Of a stretch of DNA of 21,808 nucleotides, positions 8,072-15,528 are shown piece by piece. Position 1 is the first letter of the stretch, and the number at the start of each line of letters is the position of its first letter. The translations under genes were made by a program, and so were the position numbers. The notes below the pieces were generated by a model. The model did no database searches and was not told the DNA's origin. It saw only the letters and a program-made list of their open reading frames with translations. The stretch covers positions 1-21,808 of the forward strand of contig JAFOBK010000226.1 in the NCBI GenBank assembly GCA_017381835.1, read 5' to 3'. The DNA is from Oscillospiraceae bacterium (lineage in GTDB: Bacteria; Bacillota_A; Clostridia; Oscillospirales; Oscillospiraceae).

Positions 8072-9148
8072 TTATTGGAGAGTAATTCCGGGTTTTACCC
8101 GCTTCTTCTGCAGTTTCCGCCGCACCCACAGCGCCAAACGCAGCAAAACAAAAATCACAACGCTGCGCAGAGCCAGGCACAGAACGGCGCACACTCCCGG
8201 ATGTTCCGGCAGCAGATATCCCAGCCGGTACCAGGGAAAGATCATTTTTTCATAACCATGCAGGCACACGATCCACAGAGAATTCAGACCCACGGTTTCT
8301 AAAGCTGCAAACTGCCACTTTCTTTCCATCAACCAGCGGTAACCCCGCAGCAGCAGGAATCCCACGCAGAAAGAACCGGCCACATCCCAAAGTCCCAGTT
8401 TCCATCGGCAAGCAACCATATTGACACCGCCAAAAGCAAAGCAGCTCAAAGAAATTGCTGTCAAAAGCACCCATGCCCAAACCGGTAATTTGCCCGTAAG
8501 CCATTCTTTCCGGCGGATCAGATTGCCCATCGCCAAATATCCTGCTGCCATCAGCGCAATGGGCAGACACCAGGGCCAAACCTTGGAAACCAACGTCAGC
8601 AACCAGCCCAAAATAACAGAACCAGCTGTAAGAAGAATTTGCAGTTTTTGAGATTTTAACCGGCAAATGCCGTTATACAGTACCCAACCGCCAAACAGCG
8701 CCAGCACAAACCACAGAATACTCACAGACTCCACGGCAAGTCCCAGGAATGTACCGCCGCCTTCCGCATTCATACCCAGCAGATAAGTCAAAACCAGTTC
8801 GCCGCCGTGCCGGGCAAAGGGCCGGTGCTTTATCCCCGCAAGTATCACTTTCGTAGCAATCACCGCCGCTGCCGTGATGCAATAGGGCTTCAGCAGCAGT
8901 TTCCATTGGGTGCTCCAGCATTTTTTGAAGCTGCGGCTATAAAAGCCGAAACCGCTGATCAGGAAAAACATGGCCATAATGCCACCGCCCAGCACACTGC
9001 CGGCACCGGAAAACAACCCCTGGGGCAGTTCCTTTGCGGAAAAAAACGGTGTCAAGGAGTGACCCAGCAGGATCAGTACCATGCCGATACCCCGGGCCAA
9101 ATTGAAATATCCCAAACCTATGGAATTGTCAGACCCGGTTTTCTTCAT
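8072..9148 (-). CDS. Membrane acyltransferase, AT3 (OafA/NodX) family
   Basis: 358 residues, about ten hydrophobic segments. The N-terminal signature N-LARGIGMVLILLGHSL (16-32) carries the conserved His (H30) of acyltransferase-3 proteins, followed by FFLISGFGF (61-69). Family members move acetyl or other acyl groups onto extracytoplasmic sugars of surface polysaccharides. Start ATG 9148 with AAGGAG seven bases upstream. It sits between the flippase gene (10-base gap) and the ligase/carrier pair (10-base gap). This position suggests that it acylates the polysaccharide, possibly using the carrier-bound group; an AT3 enzyme using acetyl-CoA independently of the ligase is the main alternative. 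Confidence 0.87.
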   Translation of the reverse strand: MKKTGSDNSIGLGYFNLARGIGMVLILLGHSLTPFFSAKELPQGLFSGAGSVLGGGIMAMFFLISGFGFYSRSFKKCWSTQWKLLLKPYCITAAAVIATKVILAGIKHRPFARHGGELVLTYLLGMNAEGGGTFLGLAVESVSILWFVLALFGGWVLYNGICRLKSQKLQILLTAGSVILGWLLTLVSKVWPWCLPIALMAAGYLAMGNLIRRKEWLTGKLPVWAWVLLTAISLSCFAFGGVNMVACRWKLGLWDVAGSFCVGFLLLRGYRWLMERKWQFAALETVGLNSLWIVCLHGYEKMIFPWYRLGYLLPEHPGVCAVLCLALRSVVIFVLLRLALWVRRKLQKKRVKPGITLQ

Positions 9149-9158
9149 GTCAAACTCC

Positions 9159-10592
9159 TTACTTCATAATTTCCAAAAATCCTAAGAATTTTTTACGGAA
9201 GAGAACCAAAACAATTGCCTCTGCCGCAAAAAGAATATAACGCACATAACCCAGCCGGTACACCCCTAATAGGAGAACTGCCAGGATCACCATACCGCCA
9301 CTCAGCACCAGCAGCAGTTTCTCCGGGAATATCCCTTCTGACATCTGATGTTTGCGGCAGATCTTTTTCATCCGCCCATAGTGCAGTAGGGTTAGAAGCA
9401 CATAGCTGGCCAAAGTTGTCCAGCCCGCTGCCAAATAGCCAAAGCGAGGAATGCACAGAGCATTCAGCACAACATTTACCACAGCAGCAATCAGAGAAAT
9501 CCAGGTAATGCCCCGGTTTTCTCCGTAATACATTTGCACATTGGCAAACTGCATATAGATAAACACAAAAAACACGCTGGCAGCCACGGGGGGAATGATC
9601 CACACTGCCTGAGAATAGGCATCCGTAGCCAGGATCGCCACCACATCCGGCGCAAATACCATCATCGCCAGAGTTGCTGCCGCCACTACCGCCGCAAAGC
9701 CACCGATCACCGGCCGAATTTTCTGATTTTCTCCGGCCTTCAGTTTCCGGTAAAACCAGGGCATAAAGGAGCCGTTCACCGCAGAGGTCAGCAAAAGCAT
9801 CAAAGTACCTGCCGTATAGGCCACGCTATACACAGCCGCCTGGCCGCTTCCGCCGTAGTAATTGATCATGATCCGGTCGGATTGATGCAGCAAAGATTGG
9901 GACAAATAATAGGGAAGCAGCGGCAGATTAAAGCCCAGGGCAAACTTCCAATAGTCCTTGTGGAAAAACTTCCTGCCTCTTGCAAACAGCAGTACCCCAC
10001 AGCCAAGGCCAAACGCACCCTGCACCAGTGCCGAGGATAGAATTCTGGCCTCTGCCACATATTGGGTGTTCAGCACCGCGATCACTGCAATCACCGGATT
10101 GGCAATTGTGCTGATAATGGTCACCACTACAGGCCAGCGATACCGATAGTCAAACCGCTGCCGATTGGTCCACAGATTCAAAGAGGGGTTCAGCAGCAGC
10201 TGCACAAACATAACCCCCATCAGGAAACTGCTGAGGCCGATGTAAGGCTCCAGAACATCCCGCAGCAGCCAGTAGAGCAGGCCGACCGCACAGGTCAGCA
10301 CCATAATCAAGCCCTGGATAGCACTGGTATAGCCGTCCTTGTCCTCCTCATGGCGAATCAGGCCATTATTCAGTCCCTCATAGGGAAGTTTCAGGGAGGT
10401 GAACAGCACAAAAATATCAAACCAGGCAAAATAGACATTGCACACACCATACTGCTGCGTTGTCAAAAGCCGGGTGAAAATTGGCACCACGATCACAGCG
10501 GCGCCCCGCTGCAGGAAATTGCAGAGGGTGAACCACAACGCAGACCGGGCGGCAGGCGCAGATTCCCGATAGGATTTTAGTGGATTCTTCAT
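9159..10592 (-). CDS. Polysaccharide flippase (Wzx-like, MOP superfamily)
   Basis: 477 residues with about 12-14 membrane segments and the typical N-terminal pattern (FLQRGAAVIVVPIFTRLLTTQQYG, residues about 26-49 with the R-L-L-T-x-x-x-Y-G signature). It would flip undecaprenyl-linked repeat units across the membrane. Start ATG 10592 overlaps the stop of the polymerase gene (ATGA), and AAGGA lies about nine bases upstream. C-terminal residues are basic and cytosolic. Together with the polymerase and the sugar-phosphate transferase it completes a Wzx/Wzy-type assembly route. Confidence 0.88.
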   Translation of the reverse strand: MKNPLKSYRESAPAARSALWFTLCNFLQRGAAVIVVPIFTRLLTTQQYGVCNVYFAWFDIFVLFTSLKLPYEGLNNGLIRHEEDKDGYTSAIQGLIMVLTCAVGLLYWLLRDVLEPYIGLSSFLMGVMFVQLLLNPSLNLWTNRQRFDYRYRWPVVVTIISTIANPVIAVIAVLNTQYVAEARILSSALVQGAFGLGCGVLLFARGRKFFHKDYWKFALGFNLPLLPYYLSQSLLHQSDRIMINYYGGSGQAAVYSVAYTAGTLMLLLTSAVNGSFMPWFYRKLKAGENQKIRPVIGGFAAVVAAATLAMMVFAPDVVAILATDAYSQAVWIIPPVAASVFFVFIYMQFANVQMYYGENRGITWISLIAAVVNVVLNALCIPRFGYLAAGWTTLASYVLLTLLHYGRMKKICRKHQMSEGIFPEKLLLVLSGGMVILAVLLLGVYRLGYVRYILFAAEAIVLVLFRKKFLGFLEIMK

Positions 10593-11848
10593 GCCTGCAT
10601 TCCTTTCCGCAGCCGATTCCGATGCTCTGCCAGCAGCAGACCCAGCAGCATTGCCATGGGTACTGCCAAGGGATTTGCCAGGGCAGATTCACTGGTGCTG
10701 GAGATCAGAAGCTGCGCCAAAATCAGCAGGCCGGCAGCATACGCACCCAGGGAATCCTTCATATTCAGAATTTTCTTCACGAATACGGTCAGCGCCACCA
10801 GGAAACCGGCAAAACCGAAGAAGCCGGTCTGACCCAAAATCATAGGCCAGTAGGTATCGGACACAAAAGCGGGGTAATCGGGAGACAGACCCCAAATACC
10901 TGCCATGCGATACATGCCGTAGACAGGAGAATAGGGCTCTGCGGAAAAAGCAGAACCAAAGGTTGCCCAGCCGCTGCCAAAGGGGAAATGATCCCAGGCA
11001 ACAAAGGGACCTGCCAGGGTCAGCATAGCACGGGCAGATTCCACGCCCATCAGAATATAGTAATTCGCAATCTGATAGATAATCGCCGCTGCGGCAAACA
11101 CCAAAAAGGCCACCAGGGTAATCTTCATCCACCGCTTCAGACCGGTGAATTTCAGACCCCGCAGCACAAACAGATAGATCAGCACCACCGCAGCAATGGC
11201 ACCCATGGATTTGACCCGCAAGGTGCAGAACATGATCACGCTCAGGATTCCCAAAGGCAGAAGGATTCTGTCTTTCTTCTGCTCGTAGTACCACAAATAG
11301 AGGCTGCTCAGGAACACGCAGACAGCCACCAGCACCGTCTGCACAGAGTAGAACAGTTTCACTGCCCGGAAGGGTCCCCGGGTATCGGTAGAGAAAGTGT
11401 CAAAGAACAGATCCACCACAGTCAGCACAAACAGCAGTACCGTCACGCCATTTAGCACCGGCCAGATTTTTTCTTTCATCTTTTCAAAATCCAGCGCCTC
11501 ATCGGCAAAGAATAAGTAGCTGGCTCCCAGACCCAGGAAGAACTTGCTGTTCACATAGAAATCCTTCAGGGCATTGGTCAGGGGCTGATACCGGTAAGCC
11601 AGATAGCCTGCCCATCCAAAAATCCAAAAGACCGCCAGACCTGCATAGAAGAGCCAATCCCGCTTTTCGCCGATGGGATGCAGCTGCTTCTGACGCCAGC
11701 GAATAAAGGCCATAGGGAAAAACAGCAGACCAAAAGCCTCATCAAAATACTGAAAGGGCGCAAACCACTCCTGCAGTTTATCCTGCATCAGAAACAGGCC
11801 GGCAAACAACAGAAAGACGGCAGTTTTCATTGTTGTATTGTTTTTCAT
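10589..11848 (-). CDS. O-antigen polymerase/ligase-like membrane protein (Wzy/WaaL type)
   Basis: 419 residues, strongly hydrophobic, about 11-12 membrane segments, with a long extracytoplasmic loop carrying HFPFGSGWATFGSAF, a pattern typical of O-antigen ligase/polymerase proteins. I place the start at the ATG at 11848, seven bases after AAAGGAG; a longer frame reaches 11941 but overlaps the upstream gene and has no ribosome-binding site. The stop overlaps the flippase start. It likely polymerises repeat units outside the membrane; Wzy and ligase functions cannot be separated by sequence reading alone, but a Gram-positive host and the Wzx neighbour favour polymerase. Confidence 0.8.
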   Translation of the reverse strand: MKNNTTMKTAVFLLFAGLFLMQDKLQEWFAPFQYFDEAFGLLFFPMAFIRWRQKQLHPIGEKRDWLFYAGLAVFWIFGWAGYLAYRYQPLTNALKDFYVNSKFFLGLGASYLFFADEALDFEKMKEKIWPVLNGVTVLLFVLTVVDLFFDTFSTDTRGPFRAVKLFYSVQTVLVAVCVFLSSLYLWYYEQKKDRILLPLGILSVIMFCTLRVKSMGAIAAVVLIYLFVLRGLKFTGLKRWMKITLVAFLVFAAAAIIYQIANYYILMGVESARAMLTLAGPFVAWDHFPFGSGWATFGSAFSAEPYSPVYGMYRMAGIWGLSPDYPAFVSDTYWPMILGQTGFFGFAGFLVALTVFVKKILNMKDSLGAYAAGLLILAQLLISSTSESALANPLAVPMAMLLGLLLAEHRNRLRKGMQA

Positions 11849-11870
11849 AGGCGCTCCTTTCAAATAATGC

Positions 11871-12872
11871 TCAAATTTCGAATGTCGATTTTTCCGGGAA
11901 CATCCGATCAAAGGCACCTGCCAGCTTCGGCTGCAGGGCATCGAAATCGATATCGGTCTTACTGTCGTTAAAGCAGACTGTCCGGTATTTCTGTCCGGTC
12001 ACAGCACTGCAGACAATGTCGATGTCATCTTCCCACAGTTCAAAATGTCTGCCCCAGCGGGAAGAACGGGGGACAAAATTACCTTCACAGATTTGCCAGC
12101 ACTTCATAAGCCAATGGGTCAAATCGGTTTTAGCGCGAAAACGATTTGCACTGCATCGGGTGAGCCACTCACCTTCCGCCTGCCAAACCTCCTCAAATGT
12201 CTTCTTGCAGTAGGCAGAGGGCAGATGGGGATCCCGGAAGCAGGAAAAATACTGAAAAGGCGCCAGCAGCACATTGCGCAGCAAATCACTGCCGTACTTC
12301 AAATTAAAAAACTTGAAAAAGTTTTCCTTCAGCACGGTTTTCTTCCGAAAGTGCTTATTCAGCACAGCGCTGTTATTCAGAAGCATATAGGGAAGGCAAT
12401 CCTCAGAAGAACCGGAAGATGCCTGATCCAGCAGTGCCGCTTCCACCGGCATACCGTTTACAAAAAAGTCTTCCGGCGTTACCGGCGCTGTCAAAAACAT
12501 ATCGTCATTAAACAGCACAAAATGCTCACTGAGCTCCGGAATTTTATGGAGCCACAGTTCGATCACATTGGAATTAAAGGTGGGCAGGTACTCTGCGGGG
12601 ATGTAATCCTTATGGGATACCAGCTTCAGCTTGGGATGTTCCCGGTTGAGCCATTCCGGCACCTGGCCGTTGGTGACAAACCACACCCGGTTGACCCAGG
12701 GCGCATAGCGCTCCACGCAGCGGAACCAGTAACGCATCAGTCCCCAATCCCGATAGCGGTTGGGAGCATCTCCGTTGTTGCGCTCTTCCGGGCGGTACTG
12801 CTGCCGCTGAGCCTGCCAGGCAGGATCAGCGCCATCTACCCAAAGAACCACGAAATCAATTGTTTCAGCCAT
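11871..12872 (-). CDS. Stealth-family sugar-1-phosphate transferase
   Basis: 333 residues. The four conserved regions of Stealth proteins are visible in order: CR1 DFVVLWVDGADPAW (6-19), CR2 from RYRDWGLMRYWFRCVE (39-54) through FVLFNDDMFL (118-127), CR3 around FRDPHLPSAYCKKTFEEVW (212-230), and CR4 around DLTHWLMKCWQICEGNF (250-266). Known members transfer sugar 1-phosphates and make phosphodiester-linked capsules (for example meningococcal group A and related glycosyl-phosphate polymers). The start ATG 12872 lies ten bases after GGAGG and overlaps the end of the preceding glycosyltransferase by 8 bases; an ATG at 12899 is further inside that gene and less likely. It implies that the polymer contains phosphodiester links. 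Confidence 0.9.
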   Translation of the reverse strand: MAETIDFVVLWVDGADPAWQAQRQQYRPEERNNGDAPNRYRDWGLMRYWFRCVERYAPWVNRVWFVTNGQVPEWLNREHPKLKLVSHKDYIPAEYLPTFNSNVIELWLHKIPELSEHFVLFNDDMFLTAPVTPEDFFVNGMPVEAALLDQASSGSSEDCLPYMLLNNSAVLNKHFRKKTVLKENFFKFFNLKYGSDLLRNVLLAPFQYFSCFRDPHLPSAYCKKTFEEVWQAEGEWLTRCSANRFRAKTDLTHWLMKCWQICEGNFVPRSSRWGRHFELWEDDIDIVCSAVTGQKYRTVCFNDSKTDIDFDALQPKLAGAFDRMFPEKSTFEI

Positions 12873-14076
12873 TGGGCATTCCCTCCTCATAGATGGCAAT
12901 CAGCTTCTGCAGATACTCCTCTAAATCTCCGAATCGGGTCTGCAGGCAGGCATCCTTGTACATTTCCGGCTCTTCACTGTTCCAAATCCGTTGGATTTCC
13001 CGGGCAAGGTTCTCTTCCTCCGCCTTATAGACCCAGCCGGTCTCCCCTTCCCGGATCAGTTCCGGAATGCCGCCGTTGGGAGAGCCCAGCACCGGTGTAC
13101 CGGCCATAATGCTCTCCATGACAGAAAAGGGGCAGTTGTCATGGCATTGAGAAAAACATACGGAAAAGCGGGCACTTCCGATCACTTTTTCCAATTTCTC
13201 TCCGCCCAGGAATCCCACATTGCGGATATTAGGCACCCCTTCCAGCAGTTCTTCCAGGGGGCCGCCGCCGGCAAACACAAAAGGAATGTGAGGCAGCGCC
13301 TTGCAGGCATTCACCAGCGCGCGAATGCCTTTTTCCTCACTGTAGCGACCAAAATACAGCACATACTTTTCTTTTTCGGTGACAGTCCGATCAGATGATG
13401 CCACAAAATTACGCAAAAACACGGTTTTTTTCGCCAAAGTAGGATGCCCATCCAACTTCCGTTTCATAAATTGGGAAGGACACAGAATGCAGTCCAAAAT
13501 CCGGTACACATCCCGGGAATTCCAGTACAAGTTCTCCGCCACACCCATCAGGCTTCTGGCACGAGAACCGTGGATACATTTCCGTTTCAGGCAATGCGCC
13601 AGATTTCCACCCAAACATCTCTCGCAAATACGGTATTCCATCGGATCAAACAGCAGGTGATTGGGGCAGATAAGCTGAAAATCATGGGCCGTATAGACAA
13701 TCCGCAGTTTGGGATTCTTCTTATTCCGATACTCCTCTGCTGCCAGCAGCACGGAGGGAGTCAGCTGGAAGTTAAAATTATTCAAATGCACCACATCGGG
13801 CTGATACAGTGTCAGCAGCCGGTACATTTTCTGCCGTGCCTGCCGGGAGTATATAATTTTAGTCAGATAGGATGCTTTTTCCTTCAGGCTGCTGCCATGA
13901 AAGTCCATAGGCATGGTATAGATATCCCAGGCATTTCCCACGGTTCTTCCGGGGTCATCCATGCCAAAATATTCTACCCTATGGCCCAAAGCCTTTAATC
14001 CTTCTCCCAGCCGCAGCATATAGGATTCTGCTCCGCCTTTGGGAAACAGGAATTTATTCACCATCAGGATTTTCAT
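12865..14076 (-). CDS. Glycosyltransferase, GT4 family
   Basis: 403 residues, GT-B fold. The N-terminus MKILMVNKFLFPKGGAESY is the donor-side glycine-rich loop typical of GT4 enzymes; a Cys-rich insertion (CERCLGGNLAHCLKRKC, about 153-169) could hold a metal; the C-terminal domain has YFGRYSEEKGI and the retaining-enzyme signature CPFSVMESIMAGTPVLG. Start ATG 14076 with GGAG 11 bases upstream. It follows the first gene of the operon after 31 bases and overlaps the Stealth gene by 8 bases. It adds a sugar to the lipid-linked repeat unit in the cytoplasm; donor and acceptor are unknown. Confidence 0.9.
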   Translation of the reverse strand: MKILMVNKFLFPKGGAESYMLRLGEGLKALGHRVEYFGMDDPGRTVGNAWDIYTMPMDFHGSSLKEKASYLTKIIYSRQARQKMYRLLTLYQPDVVHLNNFNFQLTPSVLLAAEEYRNKKNPKLRIVYTAHDFQLICPNHLLFDPMEYRICERCLGGNLAHCLKRKCIHGSRARSLMGVAENLYWNSRDVYRILDCILCPSQFMKRKLDGHPTLAKKTVFLRNFVASSDRTVTEKEKYVLYFGRYSEEKGIRALVNACKALPHIPFVFAGGGPLEELLEGVPNIRNVGFLGGEKLEKVIGSARFSVCFSQCHDNCPFSVMESIMAGTPVLGSPNGGIPELIREGETGWVYKAEEENLAREIQRIWNSEEPEMYKDACLQTRFGDLEEYLQKLIAIYEEGMPNG

Positions 14077-14107
14077 AAATCCCGTCTCCTCTCTTTTCAG
14101 GATTTTT

Positions 14108-15211
14108 TCAGCAGGATTCCTTGGGCTGATACAGTTCCAGTGTTTTCTCCACCACCTGATCCCAGCTCATAGGAATAAAGTTCCGGCTCACCCGCCGCTT
14201 ACAGTCATCCACCAAGACTTCTTTATCGCACAGTTGCTGCAGCAGATCCCGCAACTTCTGTGCATCCCCCACAGGGAAAGTAAATCCATCTTCGCCCACC
14301 ACTTCCGTACACTCCGCAATATCGGAGCAAACACAGCAGCAGCCAAAGCTCAAAGCCTCCAGGAGGCTGATGGGCATACCTTCCAGATTGGAAGGCAGAC
14401 AATACAGATAGCTGTTGGAGAACAACTCCTCCAGCACCTGCCCCTGGGCAAAGCCTACAAAGATAATTCTGGGGTCCTCAGCTGCAGCCTGCCGCACCTG
14501 CTCATAATAGGAGGGCATATCCTTGGAACTGCCTGCAACTACCAGCTTCTTATCGGTCTTAACCTCTTTAAAGCTCTTGATAAGGGTCAGAAGCTCCTTC
14601 TCAGGAACAATCCGGCCTAAATACAGCAAATATTCATCCTTGCGCAGTCTCCACTGCTCCGTAATGGCAGCGGCATCCTGCTTCTGCACCGGTTCCACAC
14701 CATTGGGGATATAAACGGTCTCCCGTTCGTAAGTCTCCCGAAAATATGCCTGGGTAGCGCTGCTCAGCACGATGATCTCATCGGCATACTTAGCTGCGCA
14801 CTTCTCACCCAGCTTCAAATACCAGGAAGCAAAATTACCCCATTTACTGCGCTTCCAGTCCAGGCCGTGGATGGTAACCACTGTCCGGATTCCCCGTAAG
14901 TGAGGCAAAAAAGTCATCAGCGCAGGACCTTCCGCATGAATATGGATACAGTCATAACGGCCAAATACTGCCCGCAGCGCCGCAAAAGCCGATCCCATGA
15001 CGGCAGCAACACCGGAGATATTCACCACAGGTACACTGCGGATATGAACACCGTTATACATTTCCGATGTAAGAGCAGGATTCTTACCCCGGCTGTAGAG
15101 GGTGACATCATGGCCAAGCTTAGCCATACGAACAGCCAATGCCTCCACCGCCACCTCAATTCCGCCCCGATGTGAGGGAACCTGCTTATGTCCAAACATT
15201 GCGATTTTCAA
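14108..15211 (-). CDS. Glycosyltransferase, GT4 family; first gene of the operon, TTG start
   Basis: 367 residues. The N-terminus (M)KIAMFGHKQVPSHRGGIEV matches the strongly conserved start of a GT4 subgroup (rhamnosyl- and related transferases in capsule clusters); the C-terminal half has YLGRIVPEKEL and the signature NLEGMPISLLEALSFGC. Start: the family N-terminus requires the TTG at 15211, with AAAGGA about 11 bases upstream; the next ATG (15199) would cut the nucleotide-binding loop and lacks a ribosome-binding site. The start overlaps the stop of a possible 20-codon upstream frame. A leader of about 110 bases separates it from a good promoter. It likely adds an early sugar of the repeat unit. 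Confidence 0.9.
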   Translation of the reverse strand: MKIAMFGHKQVPSHRGGIEVAVEALAVRMAKLGHDVTLYSRGKNPALTSEMYNGVHIRSVPVVNISGVAAVMGSAFAALRAVFGRYDCIHIHAEGPALMTFLPHLRGIRTVVTIHGLDWKRSKWGNFASWYLKLGEKCAAKYADEIIVLSSATQAYFRETYERETVYIPNGVEPVQKQDAAAITEQWRLRKDEYLLYLGRIVPEKELLTLIKSFKEVKTDKKLVVAGSSKDMPSYYEQVRQAAAEDPRIIFVGFAQGQVLEELFSNSYLYCLPSNLEGMPISLLEALSFGCCCVCSDIAECTEVVGEDGFTFPVGDAQKLRDLLQQLCDKEVLVDDCKRRVSRNFIPMSWDQVVEKTLELYQPKESC

Positions 15212-15270
15212 TGAAACTCAAATCCTTTCCAGCCGGTTCTGCCTCCCAGGCAAAATCGGCACTTTCCCAT
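15208..15270 (-). CDS. Possible 20-codon upstream frame in the operon leader
   Basis: An ATG at 15270 opens a 20-codon frame (MGKCRFCLGGRTGWKGFEFH) ending in a TGA that overlaps the TTG start of the first glycosyltransferase gene (TTGA). It lacks a clear ribosome-binding site. It could couple translation or be chance; I have no independent support for expression. Confidence 0.2.
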   Translation of the reverse strand: MGKCRFCLGGRTGWKGFEFH

Positions 15271-15328
15271 AAAACCAGTGATATTTTCTCGGGATTTTCC
15301 CGCATAATGGCATAATTCATCAAATTAT

Positions 15329-15357
15329 AATATACTCCAATTCCTGCGTTTTGTAAA
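15329..15357 (-). promoter_or_regulatory. Promoter of the polysaccharide operon
   Basis: On the minus strand TTTACA (15357-15352), a 17-base spacer, then TATATT (15334-15329): five of six matches to each consensus hexamer. Transcription would begin near 15322, giving a leader of about 110 bases before the TTG start at 15211. Confidence 0.65.
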
Positions 15358-15437
15358 GCATTCATTTACCCGCCGGCACTCCCCACCCCCTGATTCCATT
15401 TCCTGCTGACAAACCTGTCGACCGATGTTCGGTTTCC

Positions 15438-15466
15438 TTGACATTCTGCACCTGCCTCGATATAAT
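15438..15466 (+). promoter_or_regulatory. Consensus sigma-A promoter of the regulator gene
   Basis: TTGACA (15438-15443), 17-base spacer, TATAAT (15461-15466): a perfect match to the housekeeping consensus. The adjoining dyad at 15421-15433 is a candidate operator. A promoter this strong in front of a regulator gene suggests that it is repressed by a protein, possibly its own product. Confidence 0.85.
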
Positions 15467-15528
15467 GAATATATTGAATAATTTTGTTTTCACCGGGAAT
15501 TTGATGAAATATCCGCAGGAGGGACCGT

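Larger units (their letters stand above)
15212..15528. other. Divergent promoter region between operon and regulator
   Basis: 317 bases holding one promoter on each strand (15329-15357 minus, 15438-15466 plus) and a dyad ACCGA-TGT-TCGGT (15421-15433) five bases upstream of the plus -35. The minus-strand leader contains two small hairpins (CGGGA/TCCCG with an AAA loop; TGCCT/AGGCA with a GGG loop). The layout fits cross- or autoregulation by the regulator gene. Confidence 0.6.

Noticed and set aside
15418..15433. LexA-type box near the regulator promoter
   Set aside because: One half reads GTTCG, but the other half matches only two of five positions, so it does not fit CGAAC-N4-GTTCG.
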